Below are positions 22,230 to 30,788 of a stretch of 49,931 nucleotides of DNA, piece after piece. The position numbers and the translations under genes are program-made. A model generated the notes under the pieces. It was not told where the DNA came from, ran no database searches, and saw only the letters and a program-made list of their open reading frames with translations. The DNA comes from a virus, in IMG/VR virus record IMGVR_UViG_3300030117_001273, positions 1 through 49,931 of that record; one strand, given 5' to 3'. Each line of letters opens with the position of its first letter. Positions within the stretch are counted from its first letter, which is position 1.

Positions 22230-24178
22230 TAAATAAATAACCTTCCTGCAACAGTGTTCACTCCTGCACCTAGTACAGAACCTATTAAGCTACCAAGACC
22301 TGATGCTGCCTTGGCATCTGCTGTCATTTCACTTGCTTTTGTCATAGCATCTGCCGATATATTAGCAGTAGCAAGTTTATTAAGTCTATCCAACTCACCC
22401 TCTGCACTTGTCCATGCCCATTCCATAGTATCTGCGTAATATTGCCATAAATTATCATAGGCTTCTTTTGACATGCTAAGTAAAGCATTTGCATTCAACT
22501 CGTTTGCACGATTAACTGCCACCGTATCTGCTGTAGCAACCTGCCTTCTCCATGTAGCATTGCTCTGAGCTATAACAAGTTGATTCTGAGCATTAAATTG
22601 GTCTCTTTGATTATTGAGTTCTGCATTAAATCTTTCTACAGTATTAACTTGTCCTGCATTAAATTGTGCTTGTGCATTTGATTGAGTAGCATTAAATTGG
22701 GATACCTGTGTTGCTAAACTAGCAAAAAATTGATCTACTTGATTTTGTGAACTTGCATTAAACTGTCTTGCAGCATTCGTGGCAGCTTGATCTGTAAATA
22801 AGGATTGTACTCTTTGTTGAGCCTTAAACATATTAGTTTGTTGCAGGTTAGATAAGTTAGCCATTTCCATTTGTAAAAATGACTGTGCGTTCATTACTGC
22901 AGCCTGTTGTCTATTATTTAAATTAGCCATATCTAACTGTGCTAATGCACCTGCCTCTGCCATTATTAATGCTTGTGCATTTGACAAGTTAGCTAAATTC
23001 ATACTGTTTACTGCACGAGAGTTCTCCAAAGCTATTTGTTGTTCTGCAGTAAAGTTCATGTTTGCTATATCAGATATCTTTGTAGAGTTCATAACTCTAG
23101 CTTGGAATGCCTGATTAAATTCTTGTCCTATAAAGTTAGCTCTTTGTTCTGCAGCTAACATTGCTCTTTGTTGTCTATTAGACAAGTTTTGTGCTTCAAA
23201 CTTTGCAAATGTTCCTGCATCTGCCATAGCTACAGGTAAAGCAGATTCCATAGCAGCTTGTATGAGTGCTTGTCCTGCTATTGAGCTAGAAGATAGTCCT
23301 CTTGCAGACATCTGTTCTGCAACTGCTCTCATAGCACCTGATGCCCAAGCAGGGGTGTTACCACCTTCAAACTGCTTCATTAAGTCTGAAAGTTGACCTT
23401 GTACTGTAGCTTTTTCTGTTGGAGTTGCAGTGGCTGCTTGAATTTGTTCTGAAAACTTTGCTGCTTTTTCTGCATTAAATGTTGGCTCTATTAACTCACC
23501 ATCTTGTATTTCCCTTTGCATAGGGTTTTCAAGTATATGTGCTTTACCTTGAGCAGCATTTAAATTACTAACACTAGAATCTGTTTTTTCTGCTGCTAAA
23601 ACTTTTGAACGTGGATCATTAGGGTCAGTTTGAGAAGCATTCAGGGCATCTAAAGCACTGTTAATCTCTTCAGATTTAGTTTCTGCAGTCATTAGATTAG
23701 CCTGTCCACCCGGAGGTTGAGTAGCTAATGTTGTTGTCGCTGTTGCAGGATTAACATCTACACTACCTGTTAATTGCCCTGTGTCTCCACTTATTTGTTG
23801 CTCACCTGTTACTTGTGTGCCAACAGGAACTACTGTAGCACCTGCAGGTAAACCGGGATTAGTTATTTGATTTGCAGTAACATCCCCAATAGAAGCACCT
23901 TCAGGAGTATTAGCTTGAGGTATATTTTGTTGGGTTAGGGGTCTAGTTGAGGCAGGAGTGGTAGGTGTAGTATCAGGTGGAGTATCCCCACCCTCTTGCA
24001 TTTTTACAATTCCACCTTTAGCCATCTGTTGTGCTTTCATTGTAAAGTCATTCATTTTTTGTTGTCTTTTAGGATCTTGAGCTAAAAAGTCTTGGAATGA
24101 AATCATATCACCTTGATACCCCATAGAACGAGCTATTTTCTCCATTCCACTAGGTTTAAATGCTTTAAATACTGCCAT
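22229..24178 (-). CDS. Hendecad-repeat virion protein (probable ejection protein)
   Basis: A 649-residue protein. Residues 40-70 contain MAKGGIVKMQEGG, a motif shared with the 1588-residue protein. A Thr/Pro/Gln-rich disordered stretch follows to about 200. Residues 330-550 are Ala/Asn/Gln-rich helix with 22-residue units (MANLNNRQQAAVMNAQ) and then seven consecutive 11-residue units beginning QFNA at 472-548. The C terminus has a glycine-zipper hydrophobic segment (GLGSLIGSVLGAGVN) suited to membrane insertion. Hendecad helices plus a membrane tail suggest a DNA-ejection conduit protein; this is inference from sequence style and gene position. Confidence 0.6.
   Translation of the reverse strand: MAVFKAFKPSGMEKIARSMGYQGDMISFQDFLAQDPKRQQKMNDFTMKAQQMAKGGIVKMQEGGDTPPDTTPTTPASTRPLTQQNIPQANTPEGASIGDVTANQITNPGLPAGATVVPVGTQVTGEQQISGDTGQLTGSVDVNPATATTTLATQPPGGQANLMTAETKSEEINSALDALNASQTDPNDPRSKVLAAEKTDSSVSNLNAAQGKAHILENPMQREIQDGELIEPTFNAEKAAKFSEQIQAATATPTEKATVQGQLSDLMKQFEGGNTPAWASGAMRAVAEQMSARGLSSSSIAGQALIQAAMESALPVAMADAGTFAKFEAQNLSNRQQRAMLAAEQRANFIGQEFNQAFQARVMNSTKISDIANMNFTAEQQIALENSRAVNSMNLANLSNAQALIMAEAGALAQLDMANLNNRQQAAVMNAQSFLQMEMANLSNLQQTNMFKAQQRVQSLFTDQAATNAARQFNASSQNQVDQFFASLATQVSQFNATQSNAQAQFNAGQVNTVERFNAELNNQRDQFNAQNQLVIAQSNATWRRQVATADTVAVNRANELNANALLSMSKEAYDNLWQYYADTMEWAWTSAEGELDRLNKLATANISADAMTKASEMTADAKAASGLGSLIGSVLGAGVNTVAGRLFI
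22535..22765 (-). repeat. Seven 33-bp (11-residue) coding repeats
   Basis: Within the 649-residue protein, seven units of exactly 11 residues follow without gaps. They begin QFNAS, QFFAS, QFNAT, QFNAG, RFNAE, QFNAQ and QSNAT. Eleven residues make three helical turns, so Phe falls on one stripe of the helix. This is typical of hendecad coiled coils or amphipathic helices. Confidence 0.8.
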
Positions 24179-24411
24179 TATCTACTTCCCATTAAAATTT
24201 TATCTAATTTATCTTCTAGTCTTTTTAGTGCATCCATAAGGTTATGCATATCTTCTTTTACATCATCCTTACGTGCATACTCTTCTCGTGTCTTGTTTAA
24301 GAGTATTTGTATACGCTTTACTTCTTGGAACATTTTGTTAAATGCCCACCCAAATGGTACAACAACCATTGTTAAGATTATGTTCCAAAATAACATTGCG
24401 TCTATTTCCAT
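24178..24411 (-). CDS. Small membrane-anchored coiled-coil protein
   Basis: A 77-residue protein with one transmembrane helix near the N terminus (MLFWNIILTMVVVPFGWAF) and a long charged helix after it (VKRIQILLNKTREEYARK, then LMDALKRLEDKLDKIL). This layout resembles inner-membrane spanins and XhlA-type lysis accessories, and equally several phage proteins of unknown role. No outer spanin partner is seen. It ends where the hendecad-repeat gene begins (one-base overlap), so a part in DNA ejection is also possible. Confidence 0.5.
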   Translation of the reverse strand: MEIDAMLFWNIILTMVVVPFGWAFNKMFQEVKRIQILLNKTREEYARKDDVKEDMHNLMDALKRLEDKLDKILMGSR

Positions 24412-24972
24412 TTATACCTCATCAGGAAAATCATATATAGGAGCATTTGCTCCTGTTACCTCACCGTCACTATCTACAGGAGCATCAAACAAAGCTATAA
24501 ACTCGGATAGTTTAGAACAATTATTTATCTTGGTTTCTATTGTATCACAAGCAGTTCTAACTTTGTCTCGGTATGTAGATGTTGCACTAGCCATAGCAGT
24601 GCCTTTTTCTGCTTTTCTGGTAACTTCCCAATCTGATTTTGAAAGTAACTGATTAGCAGTTGCTTTTGTTCTACTTATCCAAATAGATTTAAGACCCAAT
24701 TCAACTGCTTGTTTACCTGTTCTTACATCAATAATTGCTTTCCCTTTATCATCAACTGCATTTACATCAGTCAAACTTTTTTCTTTTCCTACAGAATTAT
24801 AAAACCTATTATCAAATTTTTCTACTACAGGGTCATCTTCCCAATATAAACCATGTATTTTTTTATTTTCACTAGTCCATGAACTCCATGTAGGGGGTAT
24901 TTTTACTCCTTTTGTAGTAAACATTTTACCTACGGGAGCAACTGCATCACCATCTGTTATTTTCCAAACCAT
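24412..24972 (-). CDS. Tail fibre accessory / assembly protein-like
   Basis: A 186-residue protein directly downstream of the large fibre genes. The C-terminal half (LLSKSDWEVTRKAEKGTAM, then TYRDKVRTACDTIE) resembles the conserved part of tail fibre assembly proteins and DUF4376-type proteins, which have a SDW motif followed by a helical pair. The N-terminal half is a small beta-rich domain. A chaperone or adaptor for the fibre at 24982-28053 fits both sequence and position, though the match is by eye only. Confidence 0.55.
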   Translation of the reverse strand: MVWKITDGDAVAPVGKMFTTKGVKIPPTWSSWTSENKKIHGLYWEDDPVVEKFDNRFYNSVGKEKSLTDVNAVDDKGKAIIDVRTGKQAVELGLKSIWISRTKATANQLLSKSDWEVTRKAEKGTAMASATSTYRDKVRTACDTIETKINNCSKLSEFIALFDAPVDSDGEVTGANAPIYDFPDEV

Positions 24973-24981
24973 ATTTATCTC

Positions 24982-27900
24982 CTATCTTGCGTTTGCATAC
25001 TTAAAAGGTTGTTCAGCAAATGCCATGTATACAAAATCACCTCCTTGAGCATTTCTGTCAGTGTTAGTGTTTCTTAGTTTAAAACCATTTGAGTACATGT
25101 CAAAAATATGTCCTGCATCATTTTCACCTGTGTCACCCTCTCCATCTGTTGTATTAGCAACTAAATAATTACTATCTGGATTAAAGGGTTGAGTAGTGCT
25201 ATCGTCAATTAGCCAAGGTCCATTTGCATCATTTCTTTTATACATTAAAAAAGCTGGTCTAAATCCAGTCCAAATAAACACACCATCATCATTATCAGCA
25301 CCATTTCCATTGTAACCACCAAATTTTGAATAACCATCTACTTCTGCAAAACAATATGATACCATTTTGTCACTACTACCATTTACTCCAAGAGAATCTG
25401 CATTTGATTGATAAGTAGAATAAGTAGTCGCACCAACTGTTTTTATATATCCATTGTTAGAACCATTAGGAGCAATTTGATGATAATTTTCTGCTAAATA
25501 TAATATATAATTGTCTGGCAATTCTTGATGATGTACTCTCCATTGTTGAGCTTCATCTCTATTTTTAGTGATAATCATAGCAGGTGTTTTTGCTGTATCA
25601 TTAACTTGTACTCCATGACCAATGGTTGCATCATTTGAGCCATTCCCAGTGAACGTAACAATACTAAACCCTGCTGTTGTGTTACTTTGCACTACAGATA
25701 AAATAGAGCCATCAAAGTTAGTTGAACCATGTGTCGTGTTGGTGTTTACTTGACCCCCCATTCCACTATGATATTGACAATAGTAATATAATGTTGCAAC
25801 TCCACTAGCTACTGTAATTGTAGTTTTGTAAGCACTATCATCTTTTACAACACCCGTTGTATATTCTGAACCACTACCATGAGTTCCATCTGCTGTTAAT
25901 GAAAATCTAATAGGGTGAGATTGTGCAGTAGAATCAGACCAATCAAAAGTGTATGTACCACCCTCTTGCAAATCTAATGTAACTGCACTTTGAGCAAATG
26001 TTGCATCATCTGCACTATTTCTAAATCTATATTTATTTCCACTATCTGATACAACTACAACTTTATAGGTTTTTGATGGTGATGTTCCTCCTGCCAACCA
26101 ATTCCAAGCCACAAAATCATCAGTATTTTTATTAAATCCAGTGTGTTGACCAACAGAAAACCCTCCTGCACCACTTGTAGAAGCAGCAGTAAATGAAGTT
26201 ATACCATCTGTGCCATCAGCACCTTCGTTTTCATAATAAGAACCACCAGATATATAAAGAGTTTTTTGTGGTCCTCTGCTGCTATCAACTGTTCTATGAT
26301 CTGCATTTGTATCTCTGTTTTTGATCCATACCCAATCAGGTTTGAAGTCAAGTCCAGAAATGCTTTGGGTAGAACCACTGCTATCATTAGCACTATTACC
26401 TACATACTTGAGCACATCAAAATGGTTTTTTGGTTCTATTATAGCAGGGTCGGGCATATTGCTTGAGCATAAAGCAAGACAGTTTGTTGGCACATCGTAT
26501 AAAAATTTACCTAAGCCATTTGCATCTGTTTTAACAGGGTCAGGTGCAGTAACACTTGACGCTGCATCAAATGTTGGGTCTTGACCGAAATTAAAATGTA
26601 TTGATGTTCCACCTGAATAACCTGAATAAGGTAGCCACTTATAAGTGGTCAAATCAAGTGTATGTAAGGGGTATGCACCAGTGTTGGGATTACCAGTATT
26701 ACCACTTGAGTCTTTTAGATAAGTTCCATTTCTGTGCATAAAAACTTTACCATTAGATAAAATTGCCATTCCCCCTATATCAGTAGCACTAAAAACAGTA
26801 TTTCCAGTTCTTATGTCATCTGATGCACCAGTTTGATTTGTATTATGCAGAAAATACATTCCTCCAAGTTGAAGCATACATTTTCTTGGATATTGATAAC
26901 TAGCTACTCCTGCACCATTAGCAGAGTTGTTTTCAAAACTGCTTGTTGCAACAAGACCAAGATAACATCTTGAAGCATCTATAGCAACAACTCTAAACTC
27001 AAAATATACACCACCCTCTGATACGACATCATTTATTATATGAGTACCAAAGTGATGTGTTTGATTACTAGTGCTACCATTTTCTGTAGCTAATAATAAA
27101 CCATTAGTAGTAGTACTGGCTGCATCTTGAGTGTGTCCGTACCTTCTATCCACAGAGTTTATTACGCAAACATTGTTTTCAGGGGAATCAAAATTATTGC
27201 AATCGGCTACTACTATATTGTTTGATGTCCAATGGTTACTTCCTGCTGAGTCTGCACCTACTGTTGATGATGATGCACTTGCAACACTTTCATTATCAAA
27301 CTTTAGATGATAACCTTGAGTGCCATGAGCTCCATTATATGCTTTTGGAATCCAAATACCTTGCTTTGTTTCGCCAAATGAGTTGATGTTAAAAGAACTA
27401 TTTTCAGTTCCACTTGTATCCGAGAAAAAAGACAAACCATCAACTGAATGATACTCTGCTAAACAACCATTGATTCTGTAGTCTGAGCTTTGAGAAGCAT
27501 AGTAATCACCAATTTGTTCAATTGTTGAACCTGCATTACCTGTTTGATACCAATTCATTGCTAATAGGGCATTTGTACCCGGATAATTAGCTGAACTGCC
27601 ACTTGGGTTTGTGCCAAATGTTTGTTTCTCTCCATTTACATAAACACAAACTTTATTAGAATCAGTTGTTTGTGTTGTATCTACTGCAACAACAATATGA
27701 TACCAAGCATTAGAATCACGAAACTGTCTCACGGTAGTAAGTTCATGTGTCACACTATCACTTACGTAGCCAATAAAATATAATCTTTGGAGACTAGTTA
27801 GGCTTATATAAATTATATCTGCTACACCACCACCATTACCTTTAGAGTAAAAATAAGGATTTGGAGAACTATCTAGACCAAATTTAACCCAAAAACTCCA

Positions 27901-28053
27901 AACATTTTTTTGTCTACTTCCATCTGTGGAATTTACAAGTGTTCTTTGTAAAGTAGCATCTGACCCATTCATTCTAAGTGAGTTAGTAACAACACCATTG
28001 TAAATACCTGTGTCCGAAGGGTCACCTGAACCTATTATTGGATGTAAAGACAT
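24982..28053 (-). CDS. Tail fibre / receptor-binding protein with LamG-like and cupredoxin-like domains
   Basis: A 1023-residue extracellular-type virion protein. Residues about 1-210 look like a concanavalin/LamG fold (SFWVKFG, YHIVVAVDTTQ, VCVYVNGEKQ). A SPRY-like part follows near 345-480 (VYFEFRVVAIDASRCYLGL). PDWVWIKNRDTNADHRTVDS and the VAWNW end mark a repeated marine-phage fibre domain (DUF7483-like). Residues 662-772 form a cupredoxin-like domain with type-1 copper ligands His713, Cys759, His762 and Met765 (YYYCQYHSGMGG). A second WIKNR-like domain ends the protein. It probably binds the host surface. Confidence 0.75.
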   Translation of the reverse strand: MSLHPIIGSGDPSDTGIYNGVVTNSLRMNGSDATLQRTLVNSTDGSRQKNVWSFWVKFGLDSSPNPYFYSKGNGGGVADIIYISLTSLQRLYFIGYVSDSVTHELTTVRQFRDSNAWYHIVVAVDTTQTTDSNKVCVYVNGEKQTFGTNPSGSSANYPGTNALLAMNWYQTGNAGSTIEQIGDYYASQSSDYRINGCLAEYHSVDGLSFFSDTSGTENSSFNINSFGETKQGIWIPKAYNGAHGTQGYHLKFDNESVASASSSTVGADSAGSNHWTSNNIVVADCNNFDSPENNVCVINSVDRRYGHTQDAASTTTNGLLLATENGSTSNQTHHFGTHIINDVVSEGGVYFEFRVVAIDASRCYLGLVATSSFENNSANGAGVASYQYPRKCMLQLGGMYFLHNTNQTGASDDIRTGNTVFSATDIGGMAILSNGKVFMHRNGTYLKDSSGNTGNPNTGAYPLHTLDLTTYKWLPYSGYSGGTSIHFNFGQDPTFDAASSVTAPDPVKTDANGLGKFLYDVPTNCLALCSSNMPDPAIIEPKNHFDVLKYVGNSANDSSGSTQSISGLDFKPDWVWIKNRDTNADHRTVDSSRGPQKTLYISGGSYYENEGADGTDGITSFTAASTSGAGGFSVGQHTGFNKNTDDFVAWNWLAGGTSPSKTYKVVVVSDSGNKYRFRNSADDATFAQSAVTLDLQEGGTYTFDWSDSTAQSHPIRFSLTADGTHGSGSEYTTGVVKDDSAYKTTITVASGVATLYYYCQYHSGMGGQVNTNTTHGSTNFDGSILSVVQSNTTAGFSIVTFTGNGSNDATIGHGVQVNDTAKTPAMIITKNRDEAQQWRVHHQELPDNYILYLAENYHQIAPNGSNNGYIKTVGATTYSTYQSNADSLGVNGSSDKMVSYCFAEVDGYSKFGGYNGNGADNDDGVFIWTGFRPAFLMYKRNDANGPWLIDDSTTQPFNPDSNYLVANTTDGEGDTGENDAGHIFDMYSNGFKLRNTNTDRNAQGGDFVYMAFAEQPFKYANAR

Positions 28054-28054
28054 A

Positions 28055-30787
28055 TTATGTTAAAGCTCCTGTTGAACTAATAAATATGGTATTATCACCA
28101 CCACCTGTAGCAGTCACCAAGTATGTTAACATATATGTTCCTGCTGTTTGTAAAGCTGTTAGCGTGCTTGCATTTATGGCTACCATGTCATTAACAGCAA
28201 GAGTATGTCCTGAATTAACAAATTTAATTGTTCCTGTTTGTCCTGCAACATTATGATTACTAAAAGTTAAACTAGTAACATTACCACTTGTTGTGAGATG
28301 AAAGTTATTATTTGTTGCTAAATCAAAAGTAACTGTACCCGTTGTAGCACTTCCTGCAGAAGGTGCTGTTCCCGGAGTTGCTCTACCTGTTACTGTTACA
28401 TCATCTGCGAAGGTTACACTACCACCATCTGCAACAGTCATGGCATCATCACCATCTGTAAAAGCAATCTTAGTTGTCTGCACTTCTCCCGGAACATTTA
28501 TACCTGCTGCTGCATCTAGTATCTTCATATTAGTTGCATCACCATTATCAGTAAATACTAAATCTTTAGCATTTGTTGCAAGTTTAATTGTTACATCTCC
28601 ACTATTTCCCTCAGTGAATCTTAGTATTTCAGTTCCTGCATCTTTAAATACAAATATACCTGTGTGAGCATCTAAAGTTAAAGCGTCACCTGAATCAATA
28701 GTTATTGGGTTAGCTGCGATAGTTACACCTGTTGTGCCATCATGTGTAATAGTTGCATCAGCACCTGCACCTAAACTAATAACTGCACTATCTGAATTTA
28801 AAAGTAAATCATCTCCAACGGTTAAGTCACCTGCATTGGAAAATCCTACGTTTGCAGTTACACCTGTTGATGATATAGTAATTTGAGGTGTAGCAGTACC
28901 TGCAACCATGTTGCTAATAATAACATCACTGTCTTCATTTCCTGCAGTAGTATCTGTTATCTTTGTTTTAATCTCACCCATGATAACTGAAGCATTAGAA
29001 GCGTTATCACCTTTAAACTGCACACTTCCTATGATATCGTTGTTAGAAGCATTATCATTGTTTCTGTCAAGTACAAGGACAGGACCTGCATTAGCATCCG
29101 TGTTAACACTTGTTATTGTTAGACCTGTATCTGCTACGTGAGTAACTGTTATATCATTATGTTCACCAAAGCCTAAGATAGCACCATCACTGTCTAATTT
29201 TAAATCATGACTTACAAGAACTGCAGTGGCAGCATTAAGGTCTATTGTATTTTCACCATCTATTGTCATAACTCCATCAGCACTTTGATGAATAAATGTT
29301 GCTGTATCCCCAAATGTTAGTTTGTTAGTACTATTAAGTGTTAATCCTGTTCCATCGGTGTGGGTTAACGTAGTGTCTGTACCTGCACCAAAACCTAGCA
29401 CTGCACTATCAGACTTTAACGTTAAATTATCTGCAACAGTTACCAATACATTTTCATCTATTGATATTGCAGGTGTTGTTCCTAAAGCAGAACCTTTTCC
29501 TATTATTAGGTCGTCTGCACTGTCATCTAAACCTATATAAAAATCTTGTGCATTACCATCAAATACTATTTTAGCATCTTCTGCTCCTGCATCTCCTATA
29601 GTTAGTGTTGGTGTTGTACCACCTAATGTAAGTCCTGTATTATGTACATGAGTTAATGTTACTTCATTGTCTGCACCAAAACCCAAGATAGCACCATCGG
29701 TAGTAAACTTAACATTAGCTGCAGATAATTTAATATCTGTTCCTGCTGCAATAGTCAAGTTATCTCCATTAGAAGAAATGTGTTCATCTCCTTTGTCAAA
29801 GAAGTATAACTTTCTATCGTCTGCAATTCTTACAACTTCGTTACCATCAAACTGTTGAAATATAATTTCTTTTGAGTCTGTTAGTGGCTTAATAATTACA
29901 TCACTTGATGAGTTTGCTATGTTTAATTTGTTACCCACCAAGCCTAAACTTGCATCATCCTCAATCCTAATAACTTCTGTTCCATCACGTTGAGATATTA
30001 CTAAATCATCAGAATCTACTGCAGGTTTCATTATAACTTCACCTGATGTGGTATCTAAATCAAAAATAATTTGGTCAACTCCATCATCTTGTAATTTGAT
30101 ATCACCAGTTGTTGAGTTTAAATGTAGTTCTCCAGTAGAATCAATAGATATAGGAGTTGCAGCAATAGTTAAACCTGTAGTGCCATCATGGGTTAAAGTG
30201 GCATCATCACCATCTCCTAACGACAATATAGCAGAGTCACTGTTTAATTTAAGGTCATTACTTATAAGAACTGCAGTTGAAGCATCTATATCAACGGTAG
30301 GTGCAGTTATTTCTAATTCTGTATCTGCGTCAATATCTAATTGACCATCTCCTGATGAATGTATTTTTAAATCACCATCACGAAATTCTAATATATTATT
30401 AGTATTTGCAATACGAATATTTGCACCTGCAAATAATAATCTATCTGTGCCATCTTCGTCATATTCTATGGTAGCATCTTGAGCATCTCCAAATTGTATT
30501 TTTTTATCATCAGCTATAAAAACATCTAGTAATAAATTAGAGCTAGTTCCTAAGTTTAGAAGTTTACTACTTGAGCCTGTTAAAGCACTAGCTGTTACAA
30601 CTAATTGTCCTGCAGGTCCTACTGTTTCAATACGACCACCTTCTCCTGCTGTACCATCGTGAGAGTGTCCACTAGAGCTATCAAATGCCGATTGTAAGGC
30701 AGTGTATTCTGTAGTAAAATCTTCGGCTCTAACAATACTACCTGATTGTATATTACCACTCGTTGTAAATGTATAAGAATTTCCCAT
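28055..30787 (-). CDS. Repetitive beta-rich tail fibre protein
   Basis: A 910-residue fibre protein. The first 55 residues (IVRAEDFTTEYTALQSAF, then SGHSHDGTAG) are a probable attachment domain of a kind common in podophage fibres. The body repeats a unit of about 45 residues at least five times: LKLNSDSAILSLGDG followed by a THDGTTGLTI-type strand. It is Asp/Thr/Gly-rich, as in beta-helical shafts. The C-terminal 120 residues (LTSLTFSNHNVAG, TIKFVNSGHTL) form a distinct beta domain, perhaps the receptor end. It lies between the nozzle gene and the second fibre gene. Confidence 0.75.
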   Translation of the reverse strand: MGNSYTFTTSGNIQSGSIVRAEDFTTEYTALQSAFDSSSGHSHDGTAGEGGRIETVGPAGQLVVTASALTGSSSKLLNLGTSSNLLLDVFIADDKKIQFGDAQDATIEYDEDGTDRLLFAGANIRIANTNNILEFRDGDLKIHSSGDGQLDIDADTELEITAPTVDIDASTAVLISNDLKLNSDSAILSLGDGDDATLTHDGTTGLTIAATPISIDSTGELHLNSTTGDIKLQDDGVDQIIFDLDTTSGEVIMKPAVDSDDLVISQRDGTEVIRIEDDASLGLVGNKLNIANSSSDVIIKPLTDSKEIIFQQFDGNEVVRIADDRKLYFFDKGDEHISSNGDNLTIAAGTDIKLSAANVKFTTDGAILGFGADNEVTLTHVHNTGLTLGGTTPTLTIGDAGAEDAKIVFDGNAQDFYIGLDDSADDLIIGKGSALGTTPAISIDENVLVTVADNLTLKSDSAVLGFGAGTDTTLTHTDGTGLTLNSTNKLTFGDTATFIHQSADGVMTIDGENTIDLNAATAVLVSHDLKLDSDGAILGFGEHNDITVTHVADTGLTITSVNTDANAGPVLVLDRNNDNASNNDIIGSVQFKGDNASNASVIMGEIKTKITDTTAGNEDSDVIISNMVAGTATPQITISSTGVTANVGFSNAGDLTVGDDLLLNSDSAVISLGAGADATITHDGTTGVTIAANPITIDSGDALTLDAHTGIFVFKDAGTEILRFTEGNSGDVTIKLATNAKDLVFTDNGDATNMKILDAAAGINVPGEVQTTKIAFTDGDDAMTVADGGSVTFADDVTVTGRATPGTAPSAGSATTGTVTFDLATNNNFHLTTSGNVTSLTFSNHNVAGQTGTIKFVNSGHTLAVNDMVAINASTLTALQTAGTYMLTYLVTATGGGDNTIFISSTGALT

Positions 30788-30788
30788 G

